This document shows positions 1-10,232 of a stretch of DNA of 64,000 nucleotides, one piece after another. The notes beneath the pieces are model-generated. The model made no database searches. It was not told the DNA's origin and saw nothing but the letters and a program-made list of their open reading frames with translations. A program made the translations under genes and the position numbers. Positions within the stretch are counted from its first letter, which is position 1, and each line of letters begins with the position of its first letter. The stretch comes from Erpobdella octoculata (lineage: Eukaryota > Annelida > Clitellata > Hirudinida > Erpobdellidae): NCBI GenBank assembly GCA_963978895.1, contig OZ022243.1:13347765-13411764 (forward strand), given 5' to 3'.

Positions 1-207
1 GGAACCAGGACGATAGATCACAACGACGATGTAGGAGTTGCTCATGACTGAAGCACGTGTACAGATATATTCGAATTTTGTTTTTACTTTTCTGCACTAA
101 TGGATTCTAATGGATTGCTGTTTAAGCTACTGATTTTTAGAAAACTAACTTCTGTTTAACAACTATTGCCGTTATAATTGTTGGCGTTATTTTCTTGAAA
201 GAGCGCC

Positions 208-435
208 ATGGTTTCCTTGGTTCCAACTGCGTTGCTACGTCCAATCTCCGCACGTTATTCGTATACACGTGATCAACTGCTGCAGGCTAGAAGAAGCCTC
301 TGGTGTTCGCTCTCACCATCTACAATTTGCAACATATCTGAGCTTGGTTTGCGACGCCATCGTGGCTCTCGCACCGGCAAATACAAACAGAGAAAAATTA
401 AAATAATAAAAACGAGAAGTACTACTTGCCCGTGA
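208..435 (+). pseudogene. LINE 5' leader region upstream of the endonuclease
   Basis: Open frame of 75 codons, rich in Arg and Ser, with a stretch reading SARYSYTRDQLL near its start and ELGLRRHRGSRTGK near its end. Arg-rich segments of this kind usually precede the endonuclease in invertebrate CR1/L2-type LINEs. It ends at a stop about 90 bases before the endonuclease, so in this copy it is cut off from the rest of the polyprotein. It has no known enzymatic role. Confidence 0.5.
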
Positions 436-520
436 CTTATCGTTCCTGATGACAGACGCTCGAGCACAAATCTCCTTTGTCCACGCTTTCAAAGACACTC
501 TAACCCCTCGATAAAAAAAC

Positions 521-780
521 TGAATCTTGGATCTCTTAACATCCGCTCCATTAACAACAAGGTCGATGCTGCACGTCAACTGTTGACCGATCATGACTTA
601 GACATTCTAACACTGTGCGAAACGTGGCATGAAGACTCCGACTCAGTATGCATTCGTCGTTTAAAATCAGAGGTCCTCTCCGTCCATGAATGTGCTCGCA
701 AAATTGACCCAAAGTCAGACCGAAATCATACAAATTATGTCAACCATGGTGGCGTAGCGATTATAGCTCGCTCTGGAAAG
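521..780 (+). pseudogene. LINE endonuclease, N-terminal fragment
   Basis: The frame reads LNLGSLNIRSINNKVDAA, then DILTLCETWH and NHGGVAIIAR. These are the N-terminal strands of an exonuclease-endonuclease-phosphatase domain, including the catalytic-site Asn in NIRS and the Glu of CETWH. This nicking domain primes insertion of non-LTR elements. The domain stops after about 90 residues at the internal deletion, before the His/Asp half of the active site, so it cannot be active. Confidence 0.8.
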
Positions 781-782
781 TT

Positions 783-1952
783 GTCAATGACATTATCCTA
801 GCCATTGACTCTGGCGACATTGCGTTACTGTCGTTGTTAGACCTCTCATCGGAATTCGACACGGTCGATCATGATATATTGCCGGAGAGACTTAAGTTAT
901 CCTTTGGCGTCCAATCAACGCCTTTATCCTGGATAAAATCATATTTGTCAGAACGATCTTACTCTGTCAGTTTTTGCGGGGCTATGTCACATGTCGACAC
1001 TGTCTATTGTGGTGTACCACAAGGTTCTGTCTTTGGACCACTACTTTTCATTTTATATACTGCTGACATTGAAAAAATTATTCAGTCATTTGGCTTATCT
1101 GTACATTTATACGCCGATGACACTCAACAGTACTGTAGCAGAAGACCGGTTGATGCAGCCACCCTTAAAAGAAAAACTGCTGAGTCAGTACAACAGGTGG
1201 CACAGTGGATGCCCTCCAACAGGCTTCAACTGAATGCTGGCAAAACTGAATGTATGTGGTGTGCCACGACAGGTCGACAGCTCATTCTTGACTGCTGCCC
1301 AATTGACCTAGGTGGTTCATCTGTTATGGTGCGGGACCTTGGTGTGCTGCTCAGCTCAGACATGTCCATGACTGGTCACGTGGGCAAGGTGGTCGGAGAG
1401 TGCTATTACAAGCTGCGACAACTCAAGACATGCAGACGATGCATACCAGTATCGGTTGCGTTGTCACTGGTTAATAGCTTTGTTGTCTCAAAAATCGACT
1501 ATTGCAACGCTCTGCTCGCTGATCAGCCTGACTATGTCCTCTGTCGCTTTCAGTCAGTACTCAACACTGCAGCGAGACTTGTTTTTGGTCTGAAGAAATT
1601 TGACCACATCTCAGATATCATGCGTGACAAACTTCATTGGTTAAGGGCTCGAGAGCATGTCGAATTTAAACTGTGTCTGCTGGTTTTCAAGGCCATGCAT
1701 GGACTAGTGCCTGAATACATCACGTCAATGTGCTTGCCCGTCAGTTCAGTTGAATCCCGTCGGCGATTGCGTTCTGCGACCGCTGGAAACCTGGTCGTGC
1801 CTGCGACGACTACCAAGTTTGGACAACGGGCCTTTTCTGTCGCTGCTATTAAAGCATGGAACTGTCTTCCCATATCTATTCGTTTATCTTGTTCTGTTGA
1901 GGCTTTTAAAAAAGCTCTTAAAACTCATCTGTTCATTAAGTCTTATAACTAA
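783..1952 (+). pseudogene. LINE reverse transcriptase, C-terminal half
   Basis: The frame enters upstream of position 834 and reads LLDLSSEFDTVDHD (palm motif A), GVPQGSVFGPLLFILYTAD (motif B) and LYADDTQ (catalytic YADD, motif C). The thumb and C-terminal tail follow, with FKLCLLVFKAMHGLVPEYI and a final KALKTHLF. Length and order match the last 370 residues of CR1/L2-group RTs. The finger subdomain is lost, so the protein would be inactive although the active-site aspartates remain. The open frame suggests a fairly young copy. Confidence 0.88.
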
Positions 1953-2080
1953 ACTTCTTTTTATTTTATTTATTTTTTTTGTGTGTGTTTATCCAAGGTT
2001 CTTGACGTTTTGTACAGCGCTCTTGTGATGACTATTTCATTGTACTGCGCTATATAAATTATCCATGTTATTATTATTAA

Positions 2081-2474
2081 AATGCTTTACTGAGCACGAT
2101 TTTGATTATCCTTCAACACATAAAATCTGTCACAGAACCATTCATTGATGTTCATTTATTTATTTATTATTATTATTCTGTCTAGCTGGGAAGATAAACA
2201 CCAAATTGCATTGCAAAAACCTAATAATCTTCCACACACTACAACGTTAGGCACAACTGATTATAGTAAGGGGTTATGACTAGCAATGTATGCTAGTGCA
2301 ATGGCTCTTGGATGTTGTTGTCACATATTTTACCGATTCAGTCTCTAAAAGTGCTAAACTAACTCGGTGGGCACTGGCTATCCAAGACTTTAATCTAACA
2401 TTCCAATATAGGTCAGGTAAACAGAATTCTAGAAGCTGATTTCCTGTCTAGATTGAATTAAGTTTTGAAATAAC
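2081..2474 (+). mobile_element. Ty3/gypsy RNase H remnant (2250-2462)
   Basis: Between about 2250 and 2462 the plus strand reads a broken gypsy RNase H C-terminus: TDYSK, then FTDSVSKSAKLTRWALAIQD, then FQYRSGKQN and, after a frameshift, EADFLSRLN. This is the usual end of the RNase H domain, just before the integrase. No LTR, integrase or complete domain is present. Positions 2081-2250 show no other recognisable content apart from short ATT runs. Confidence 0.7.
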
Positions 2475-2651
2475 TGTTAAATTAATTTGGTTTTTATGAA
2501 CTCTTTGTTCCAACGATTTATAATTAATGCTTTATGTTCACTTATAGTTTCTTCTCTTTCCTTTTTTTCGTTGTTGTCCTTGTCAATAAAGTCGTATCAA
2601 CTATTGTCGATTAGTCCCGAGTATAAACTGCCTCCAATTAATGTTTAAACA
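2475..2651 (+). repeat. Candidate 5' LTR of a Ty1/copia element
   Basis: This 177 bp segment begins TGTTAAAT and ends TTTAAACA, short inverted termini of the TG...CA type, and contains an AATAAAG signal near 2586. Directly after it comes GGTTATGGGCCCAGAA, which looks like a primer-binding site. A copia-type gag starts 150 bp downstream. No 3' LTR was found in the window, so the boundaries are inferred. Confidence 0.5.
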
Positions 2652-2667
2652 GGTTATGGGCCCAGAA
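2652..2667 (+). promoter_or_regulatory. Candidate primer-binding site of the copia element
   Basis: The bases GGTTATGGGCCCAGAA follow immediately after the terminal CA of the candidate LTR, where the tRNA primer would anneal. An internal initiator-tRNA segment is the usual primer in animal copia elements, but the match was not computed here. Confidence 0.4.
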
Positions 2668-2801
2668 CCAAATTTTAGGAACAAGTGAATAAACCAAGTT
2701 TTTCGGAACATTTAAAGTTCGGTTTAAGAATTAATAAAGAACATTCGTTGTGAGCGATAAAGGTCGATCACGCTACTTCGAGTAATAAAATCATTGAACT
2801 G

Positions 2802-3540
2802 ATGGCGAATGCAACATTAAGAATCGCAAAGTTGAACGGCAGTAACTACAAGACATGGAAGTTTAAAGTTGAATTGTTGCTCGTTAAGGAAGATATCTGG
2901 TATGTTATTTCTCAAGATCAAGATCAAGAACCATCATCGGAACGGCGGAAAAAGGACAGCAAAGCCAGAGCAACAATAGGTCTACTCCTAGAGACAACCA
3001 GCTGAACCTCATCAGAAAATTGACAACAGAAAAGGAGACATGGGAGGCGTTAAGAAATTACCACGAAAAGTCAACCTTATCAAATAAGGTAAGTTTGTTG
3101 AAACTTTGTGGGACCCGATTACAAAAAGGTGGGGATATGGAGTCACATCTAGCTAAGATGGAGGATACAATTGACCAGTTATCGTCCTGGGGGAAACTAA
3201 TGCAGAATAAATTAACAGTTAAATGTTGCTTTCTTTCTCAGTAGTTTGCCAGACAGCTACAGCACACTGATTACAGCATTAGAAACAAGACCCGAATCAG
3301 ACTTAACCGTTGAATTGGTCAAGAACAAACTGATCGAAGAATACAGAAAACTCAGCAACTAACGATGGTCAGGAACAACAAGCTCTAAAAGTCACTCATC
3401 CAGGTATAAGGTCTACAGATAAAAATGTAAAAGCCAACAGCTACGAAAAGACTTCCACGATATACTTTTTCTGTAAGAAACCAAACCACATGAAGAAAGA
3501 ATGCAGAAAATACTTAGAGCGGAAAAGAAAGAACTCAGAA
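2802..3540 (+). pseudogene. Ty1/copia gag, frameshifted
   Basis: The ATG at 2802 opens a copia Gag: LRIAKLNGSNYKTWKFKVEL is the standard N-terminus (DUF4219/UBN2 type). It is followed, after a stop at 3003 and frame changes, by STLSNKVSLLKL, QKGGDMESHL and LTVELVKNKLIEEYRK. A zinc knuckle follows at about 3466-3520, reading YFFCKKPNHMKKEC. The first Cys of the CX2C pair is a Tyr in this copy. No protease, integrase or RT follows, so the element is truncated after gag. Confidence 0.8.
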
Positions 3541-3543
3541 GAA

Positions 3544-4003
3544 TTTTTATTTTCTTTATTCAAACTGTTCACTTCTATCGCTATTGACAAAGGAACAGGA
3601 CAAAAAACGTTAGGGTACAGTAATATGCAAATCACTATGATAAACAATTGCTTTTCAACTTAAATGAACCATCATTTTTACGGTAAAGTTCTAGTATAGC
3701 GTCCCAAACCGATTTCGATGAAAAATGACCGGTTTTTTAACGTGAATGATATTTAAAACATAAATAAAGACTAATTACAACATAAATAACTAAAAATAAA
3801 AACAAAAATTATAGCACTTTGGAACATTTAAAAGTTGCTCCCGAAGCTAATTTAGTTCCCGATGAAGATCAATTTGTCATTTTTTTCTCTTTCACAACGC
3901 CTTTTCCAAGACAAGTCTTGCTCGAAAGCGAGAAAGGGCAGAGGCGCCTACCCTTTTAGCAATAGCGATAGAAGTGAGTAGAAATATAGAAAATAAAAAT
4001 CAA
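3544..4003. repeat. Inverted-repeat element (MITE-like)
   Basis: The ends are imperfect inverted repeats of about 45 bp. The left arm (3544-3590) ends CACTTCTATCGCTATTG, and the right arm (3957-4003) carries the complement CAATAGCGATAGAAGTG. No target duplication was recognised and no coding sequence lies inside. The interior includes a 34 bp stretch at 3684-3718 that recurs inverted at 10823-10859, and a related version of the right arm occurs near 9970-10005. Confidence 0.5.
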
Positions 4004-4099
4004 ACACATTTCGAATAGAAATAGACAATTTAGGAAGAGAAATAAAAAATTAAATTATGGAACTTAAAAATTGAAAAATAATAGTTTGTTTTAGAAGTA
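4004..4099. other. No recognised feature
   Basis: AT-rich spacer between the inverted-repeat element and the inverted LINE segment. Nothing was recognised on either strand. Confidence 0.5.
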
Positions 4100-4534
4100 A
4101 GGGTAGAACCAGACATTTTGATGTCACTACTTGTGTTAGATCGTTTTTTCGAGACATGACTGAAATCTGATATCCCCTGGGTTCTCGTCTATCACATGAC
4201 CAGCTGTGGCTACTCTGCAACCCACATCAACCTCTTCGTACCATGTATGATTGAAGTTAAAATCACCATAAAGCAGCATCGTTGCACAATTGAGTCCAAT
4301 TAGTGAATTTTTTGCAATTTTTATAGCCTCAATGGTATTGGTTAAATATTCATCGTCATAATCATGTGGGCGGTAGATGCAGCAAAGTAAGATCGATTCC
4401 TTACCGTAATGAATTGTTATCCACAATTGTTCAATATTTTTCAAATTAAGCTCTGGTAAAGAAACGTTAAATGAAACTATTTCGTTCTTGACATAGATAG
4501 CGACATTCACGAGATGTTGCACCAAAAAGCACAC
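4100..4534 (-). pseudogene. LINE endonuclease, inverted N-terminal segment
   Basis: The minus-strand frame reads VNVAIYVKNEIVSF, then LLCCIYRPHDYDDEY and MLLYGDFNFNHTWYEEVD, the middle of an endonuclease with the catalytic GDFN motif. After a frameshift near 4160 it goes on with NDLTQVVTSK, the usual sequence before the final strands. It belongs to the same protein as the plus-strand frame starting STLDLIITSKPD at about 4530. Orientation is opposite to the rest of the element. Confidence 0.8.
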
Positions 4535-6239
4535 TTGATCTTATTATCACCAGCAAACCAGATCAATTCATGGAGCTTACAAGAGGCGATTCACTAGGCT
4601 ATACGCCAATGGGTCAATCACATTGTTTAATAATGGGAACAATAAGTGTAGCTGGCTGCCCGACAATCGAAAGGCACAACAAACCCCGATGTATATGGAG
4701 TAGAGCTAACTTCACTGCTTTCTCACACTTTATCAGCTCACAAGACTGGATAACCCTTTTTACATCGCTCAGTTAACGAGTGCTACACCACCTTGGTTAA
4801 AATTTACGATGATGCAGTAAATAGATTTATCCCAACAACAACAGTGCCCTTTAAGAAAAAGTCAGAGGCATGGGTCACTCCAGAAGTGTTAGCGGCAGTT
4901 CAACTGAAGAGACAACTTTGGTCAAAATACCTAGCAGCCGGGCGTCACACACATGACCAGCTTAAGCTAGCTCATAAAAAAGCTATGATTCACTACGAAG
5001 AAAGTCTCGCTTATTCATCAAAGTTTAATCGAAATCTACTTCATACTTACATTCGAAATAAACATGAAACTCAAGAGAGGATAAAGGCAATTGAAACGGC
5101 TGATGGTGACACATCGGTCGACCAAGAAGTAATATGCAAGACACTAAACTTCCAATCTGTCTTTGTTACTGAATCAGGCAATCAACTGCCTTTTTTTGAA
5201 CAGAGAACAGATTCCGAATGCAATATTGACGACGAGAGCGTTTTCACATTTGAAAAGGTTGAAAAAAGACTACCAGAACTCTTGGCGAACTAGGCTATGG
5301 GAGTTGATGGATTTCATCCTCGTATATTAAAAAACAGCGCAGCTGCTCTTGCAATTCCTATCACTCTCATCTTTAGAATGTCTATCACCACAGGCATGAT
5401 ACCAGACCTATGGAAACTAGCTAATGTTACGCCCATTTTTAAAAAAGGTAGCAAAATAAAGGCAGGAAACTATAGGCCAGTATCATTAACTTCCATACTT
5501 TGCAAAGTATGCGAAAAGTTTATTCATGAGCAAATCATGTCTTTCTGCACTATGAATGTCCTAATAACTAAAAGTTAACACGGATTTGTAAGAAAAAAGG
5601 ATGCGTAAGCAACTTACTGGAAGCCCGTGACATTCTGACAGAAAGTGTTCATCTTGGCGTTTTTGTGGATGTTGTCTACACAGATTTTGCGAAAGCTTTT
5701 GACAAAGTCCCACGTCGGTGTTTATTGCACAAACTGAGAGCGTATGGTATACAGGGCTCACTTTATAAATGGATTGAATCTTGGTTAACCAATCGTCAGT
5801 AGAGAGTTCAGATCGACAGTTGTGCTTCAGAATGGAAAAAGGTTACGAGTGGGGTACCGCAAGGCTCAGTATTTGGGCCTCTATTGTTTTTGCTCTATAT
5901 AAATGACCTCCCTGACAAATTATCTCAACACATCAAGCTTTTTGCAGATGATAGTAAAATCATTGGAATTATCAAATCTGTGGAAGACTGTATCAGACTC
6001 CAAAACGATATAGATGAGGCAGTCCAGTGGTCACACAAATGGTTGATGCCATTCAACATTGACAAATGCAAAGTTATGCATGTTGGACGAACCAATCAGA
6101 AATCAAAATTTATTTATTCTATGTTAGACCCAGATGGAAATAGGAAAAATTTAGAAGTAATGACAGTCGAACGAGATCTTGGTGTTCTAGTATCGGATGA
6201 TCTCAAAGCAAGGTCTCAAGTGAATGCAGTGGCAGCATC
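4515..6239 (+). pseudogene. LINE endonuclease end, linker and reverse transcriptase
   Basis: Reads STLDLIITSKPDQF (endonuclease end), a linker (4793-5293), then GVDGFHPRILKNSAAALA and ANVTPIFKKGSK with NYRPVSLTSILCKV (fingers). Palm motifs follow: VVYTDFAKAFDKVP (A), SGVPQGSVFGPLLFLLYIND (B) and KLFADDSKI (C, FADD). It carries stops at about 4775, 5291, 5576 and 5802 and at least one frameshift, and the C-terminal domain is replaced by Helitron sequence after the run QVNAVAAS. Members of this family normally copy RNA into nicked DNA; this copy cannot. Confidence 0.88.
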
Positions 6240-6470
6240 GTTTGGAGAGCGAAAAAGTGATCAGGAAGAGGAGAGCAAGTGGGAAAGCGACTGGAAGCGG
6301 GAAAGCAACTGGAAGTGGGAAGGAGATAGGGAATGCAGAGAGAGAAGGCGATCGGGAGCGGGAAGGAGATCTGCAGCTAGGGTTGCCAACTTTGGAAAAG
6401 GTCATTCTGGGACATTAATTTTTACATTTTTTTGCATTACAAATTATAATGGTTTGTTGATATGTTTACT

Positions 6471-6474
<4 letters not shown>

Positions 6475-6511
<37 letters not shown>
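6475..6511. repeat. (TA)n microsatellite
   Basis: Uninterrupted alternating TA of about 36 bases inside the hAT at 6378-8778. Confidence 0.95.
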
Positions 6512-6513
<2 letters not shown>

Positions 6514-6515
<2 letters not shown>

Positions 6516-6902
6516 CAAGTAAATTAAAAACGAATTTTTAAAACCTCTTATATGTAATTAAAACACAAATATTGCAATCAATTTTTTCTTATATTACTCT
6601 TTTATTTTATATTAAAGTCGAAATATCTTAATTATATCGAAATATCGAGTTTAATTAAAATTAACTAAATTGACTTATTGTAAATTAACAATTGACTTAT
6701 TGTAAAACTAATAATTGAATATTGCATTGTCTTCTATTTTGAGCATGTATGCAAAATTTGAAAAAAATCTATCATCAGGAAGTGACTCAAAAATTGATTG
6801 CAAGATTTGAAACAGACAGAGAAACAAACAGACAGACAGAGAAACAAACAGACAGACAGAGAAACAGAGACGACGAGTTAATAAAAGCATTGGTAAAAAT
6901 AA
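6514..6902 (+). repeat. Short interspersed repeat, copy 1
   Basis: A segment that starts ACAAGTAAATTAAAAACG and ends near AATAAAAGCATTGGTAAAA. It recurs almost base for base, except for a shorter GACA-rich stretch, at 58914-59250 inside the Penelope-like element. It carries an (ACAGACAGAGAAACAA)n tract near 6811-6868. No coding capacity or RNA polymerase III boxes were recognised, so it may be a LINE 3' end or a SINE. Related diverged copies lie at 28584-28760, 32930-33450 and 55862-56035. Confidence 0.7.
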
Positions 6903-7236
6903 TTTTAATTTATTTCAAATGCTTTCAAACCATATTTAACACAATTGTCCATTACATGACAATTGCAATAAGCTTAGACAATGTTTTTGTTGTGCTGAAT
7001 TAATCTTTGAAAATCAGATGCATGTTTTCCAAAGTTAACAAATGCACTTTATTATCTGCACTGTATTAAGAGACTGATTGCAATTCAAGATCAAAACTTT
7101 CAATTGTTTTTTTTTAATTTGACAGTGATGCTTTGACTGGTTTCATCACTATCATTATAAAAATCAAAAAAGGGATTTTTTAGACCTTCTTTCCTTAAAA
7201 GTACCTAACATCAATAGGAAAAAGTTTTTTATTTCC

Positions 7237-8260
7237 TTAATTAAAAGCATCTGAACTAATACTAAAATAATTAGCTTCTTTCAATTCAGTAACAACTATT
7301 TCCTGGGCTTTAGGTCCTAGAATATTTTCTACGTAGCTTGTGGCTTTAGTGCGACCACATGATAATTTTGTGGCTATTAAAGAATCTGGACTAGAGAATG
7401 ACACGGTAATACCGACCGTGGTAAACACCGCGGTTACCGCGGTAACAAATTTCAATAATTTCACCATTACCGTGCGGTAACGGGGAAAAATGGGGGGGAA
7501 ATTTGCGATAATGGGGAAAATGTTGACGGTAATTCCGCGGGAACGGTAATGAAGTTTTAAACTAATTTTTAAAAATTCAAAAAAAAATTTAATTTTTTTT
7601 TACTTTGTTTTATCGTCTTTGTACTTTGTTTAGCTAATTCTACCGTACTATCTTTCTTTTTGTATTTCATTTCAGTTGAATGTCTTGGTCTTGAATCGGT
7701 TTTATTTCAATAGTACATTTTTGCTTGTAGTTTTAAATAACATTGAAATGGGAAAATGCGACATCGAAAAATTAATTTCAATTAAAAGTGAACGCTTGCG
7801 ATTCGACAAATGTCAAGGCACTACATGGATTGAAGAACTAATATTTTTTACTTTCTTATTTCATTTAAAACATAACTATCTTTTTGCAAATTTTTTTAAT
7901 AATTAACTTCAAAATAAACTTGCATAAAAATTTAAACTGCGGGGACAATGAGGGTTTGGGAATGATAGCTGCGGGGATGGGGACAGATATTGAGGGGATG
8001 GGGTGGGGATGGGACATGGGGCGAGGGGACAGTGAGGGGACGGGAAGAGAGTTTTCTTTGTGGGGTGGGGATGGGGAAGAAATGTTGTCCCCGTGTCACT
8101 CTCTAATCTGGACACAGTTTTGCTAACAATTTGTAACAACAGTCTTGACTGGCATAACTATGCTATGGTGATACACAATCCCGTGATAGGTTGCAACCAG
8201 TTCCGACAAAATTATTTTGTTTTCATCAGTTGTATTTTTTTCACAAAAAATGACGAAATT
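7237..8260 (-). pseudogene. hAT transposase N-terminal remnant, split
   Basis: On the minus strand, after removing the nested element at 7392-8105, one reads ELVATYHGIVYHHS, then LLAKLCPDSLIATKLSCGR, TKATSYVENILGPKAQE and YFSISSDAFN. This resembles the region before the first catalytic Asp in DUF4371/SCAND3-type hAT transposases, ending in the SDA motif. Frameshifts and a stop separate the pieces. No C-terminal dimerisation domain is present. It is probably the transposase of the hAT at 6378-8778. Confidence 0.65.
7392..8105. mobile_element. Nested short hAT with 8 bp TSD ATCTGGAC
   Basis: The left end TAGAGAATGACACGG and right end CCGTGTCACTCTCTA are inverted repeats with one mismatch. They are flanked by ATCTGGAC at 7384-7391 and 8106-8113. 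At 714 bp and with no coding region it is non-autonomous. Its subterminal parts are built of GGTAATACCGCGG-like units on the left and GGGGATGGGGA-like units on the right. A relative with the same architecture lies at 33593-34163. Confidence 0.93.
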
Positions 8261-8850
8261 TCTTTATTTTCATTTTGTGATGCAACACCTTTTCATGTTT
8301 TGTCGATTCGGAATGACACGTCACTGCTGTTTTACTTTCATATTTAACAGAAAATGACAGGCGGCAAATAGAACAATAAGCGGTGAACTCGTCAACCTTA
8401 TTGAGCTAGGTTAAACTGTCTTTCGCTAACCACTTTCACCAAAATTCACATTAACGCTTTAATTTTTTTTGGTGGAGTCAACGAGCTATTATTTTTAGGT
8501 GAATTTGTTATTTCGGATTTAGAAAAGCTAGCAGACGCCATGTTTAGCAAATCGACCAATAAGGAAAGCAAAGATAAAACAATTTAGAAAACTAAATAAT
8601 TTCATGTCACCGTTCTTTGTTATTGGCTTGAAAATTTTATCAATAAATAAGTAATTTTTTTGTTTATTTGTATAACATACTTTTATTATTATTTTCCGGG
8701 ACACAACTAACTAAACCCGGGACACTGTATGCCGATTCCGGGACTGTCCCGGCTAAACAGGGACGGTTGGCAACCCTATCTGCAGCGGGAATGCGGCCGG
8801 TTGCGGGAAAGCAATCGGGAACTATAGAAAAACTCCGGATCCCCCGCTAG

Positions 8851-9129
8851 TCATAGATAAATTTCCACTCAGCGCTCTGATTTTTTTAAATTTAAAATAG
8901 ATATTAAACAATAAAAAATTTATTTTTAACCTTTTAAAATGTATTTGTTATTTTATTTTAATATTAACTCTTCCTTACTTTTCATTCCTTGAACTGTATT
9001 ATTACCCATATCAACACTGCCTTTGGATAATTTTGCTTAAGTCGGTTTTTAGTAAGTTTTTTGTAAAAAAACTTTTTCGTAATATGTTCTGATAATGTTC
9101 TATGCTTATTTGGTTATCTTTCACTTCAG
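8851..9129. other. No recognised feature
   Basis: AT-rich stretch after the Helitron end. Only stop-filled frames and T runs were seen. Confidence 0.5.
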
Positions 9130-9202
9130 TGGTTGGAGCCGCTTTTTTCAATAAAATAGTACTATTTTAACCCTAATTAGCTAATTATAGCCTAGAATGT
9201 AT
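9130..9202 (+). repeat. Direct repeat flanking the MULE-like element, left copy
   Basis: About 73 bases containing CCTAATTAGCTAATTATAGC, repeated in direct orientation at 10749-10820 with a few mismatches. The element between the copies inserted with a 9 bp duplication, so this longer repeat must belong to the older target sequence. Confidence 0.7.
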
Positions 9203-9857
9203 TAATCTTTCGGTGCCGTACGGAGTTGCCGACCATCGATTTTCGCCAATAACGTCGAACTTGCCGACCAGCGTTTTATCAAAGCGTAGGAAGTTGCCGA
9301 CCACCAATAAAATAAAAACAACTCTTTGTTATTTTGTATTTAAACAATAACAATAATAATAATAATACAATTCATTTATACTACGACAATAATATTTTTG
9401 TTAAAAAAATGAGTTAATGTAATAAAACTAAACTTGAGGCTCTTTGACATTGGCTGGCAAGTTCGGTAAGCTCCGCCTCCATGCCAATTAGGTTAATAAA
9501 CTAAATAAGAATGAACAATTTGTTATATATATATATATATATGTTTGTATATATATATATATATAAAATATATATTTTATTCTATTTCCTACTTAGTCAT
9601 TTCAAAAGAACAAAAGCAATTATCAACAATTTTTTTATACTCAGTGAATCGACTCAGTTGGATCATTTAAAATTTTTCGTTCGAACTCGCCTATCTCTAT
9701 TTTCTTGTCGAAAATGTCGTTATGCCGTGTTTGCGAAAAAATTGTTAGCGGGAAGATGCACGCCATAGATCTATGATGCACGCTCTTGAATGTGATGATA
9801 GCCGAAATATATCCGACAGGAGGAAAGAATTTCAAAGGCACACTCCCAGCATGTGGC

Positions 9858-9860
<3 letters not shown>

Positions 9861-9891
<31 letters not shown>

Positions 9892-9892
9892 T
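9861..9892. repeat. (TAA)n microsatellite
   Basis: About ten uninterrupted TAA units inside the MULE-like element. Confidence 0.95.
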
Positions 9893-10109
9893 TTTGACAA
9901 TATTTAGAGTGGCGTAAATCCTAAAGGACTTCAAGGCCACTGAAGGGTTCTTTAAAGAGGCAGCCATTTATAGGCGCTACCCCTTTAGCAAATGCGAGTG
10001 AACTCCTTGCTTAAGGGAGTTACGCTGGTGACGCCGGTGAGGCTTGAACTGTAAAATTGATACGTACAGACTGTTGTGTACTGTTCAGTACAGTGTCAAT
10101 TTAAATAAA

Positions 10110-10232
10110 AAATAATATTTTTATTCTTCATTAAATTTTTTTAACAATAATTATTTTTATTCTTCATTAAATTTTTTTAACAATAATTATTTTTATTCTT
10201 CATTAAATTTTTTTAACAATAATTATTTTTAA
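10110..10232. repeat. 36 bp tandem repeat, about 3.4 units
   Basis: Three near-identical units containing TTATTCTTCATTAAA followed by AACAATAATT, then a partial fourth. It lies inside the MULE-like element and has no coding meaning. Confidence 0.9.

Larger units (their letters stand above)
1..2080 (+). mobile_element. CR1/L2-like LINE, internally deleted
   Basis: Non-LTR retrotransposon on the plus strand. In order it has a basic N-terminal leader (208-435), the start of an apurinic-type endonuclease (521-780), then a reverse transcriptase C-terminal half (783-1952) and a 3' end with a GCGCTATATAAAT-type tail followed by ATT repeats near 2050-2080. This tail is common in invertebrate LINEs. 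The endonuclease C-terminus and the RT fingers are missing: the junction lies near 780 and the reading frame changes there. It is therefore a dead internally deleted copy. The window starts inside or close to its 5' end, so the true 5' boundary is not visible. Confidence 0.85.
4100..6239 (+). mobile_element. CR1/Jockey-group LINE with 5' inversion
   Basis: The body of this LINE runs on the plus strand from about 4515 to 6239 (endonuclease end, linker, RT). The first part of the endonuclease lies directly upstream but on the minus strand (4534 back to about 4100). The two parts meet at their 5' sides near 4510-4534 and together make one nearly complete endonuclease order. This is the structure left by twin-primed reverse transcription, known from L1. 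The 3' end is cut at 6239, where a Helitron segment begins. Confidence 0.8.
6378..8778. mobile_element. hAT element with 8 bp TSD TCTGCAGC
   Basis: The left terminus TAGGGTTGCCAAC at 6378 and the complement of the right terminus at 8778 are identical over 13 bases. They are flanked by TCTGCAGC at 6370-6377 and 8779-8786. An 8 bp duplication and TAG-type ends identify the hAT superfamily. Inside are a (TA)n run, a short interspersed repeat (6514-6902), a minus-strand transposase remnant and another, younger hAT. It interrupts a Helitron. Confidence 0.92.
6240..8850 (+). mobile_element. Helitron 3' half, split by a hAT
   Basis: The flanks of the hAT at 6378-8778 join into one sequence made of degenerate GGGAAAGCGACTGG-type minisatellite units. 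It ends CCGGATCCCCCGCTAG at 8850 followed by T, the CTAG-T end of Helitrons. The same minisatellite and end occur in the complete Helitrons at 52323-53611 and 60609-61850. No 5' TC end was found, so the copy is truncated at the LINE junction. Confidence 0.7.
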
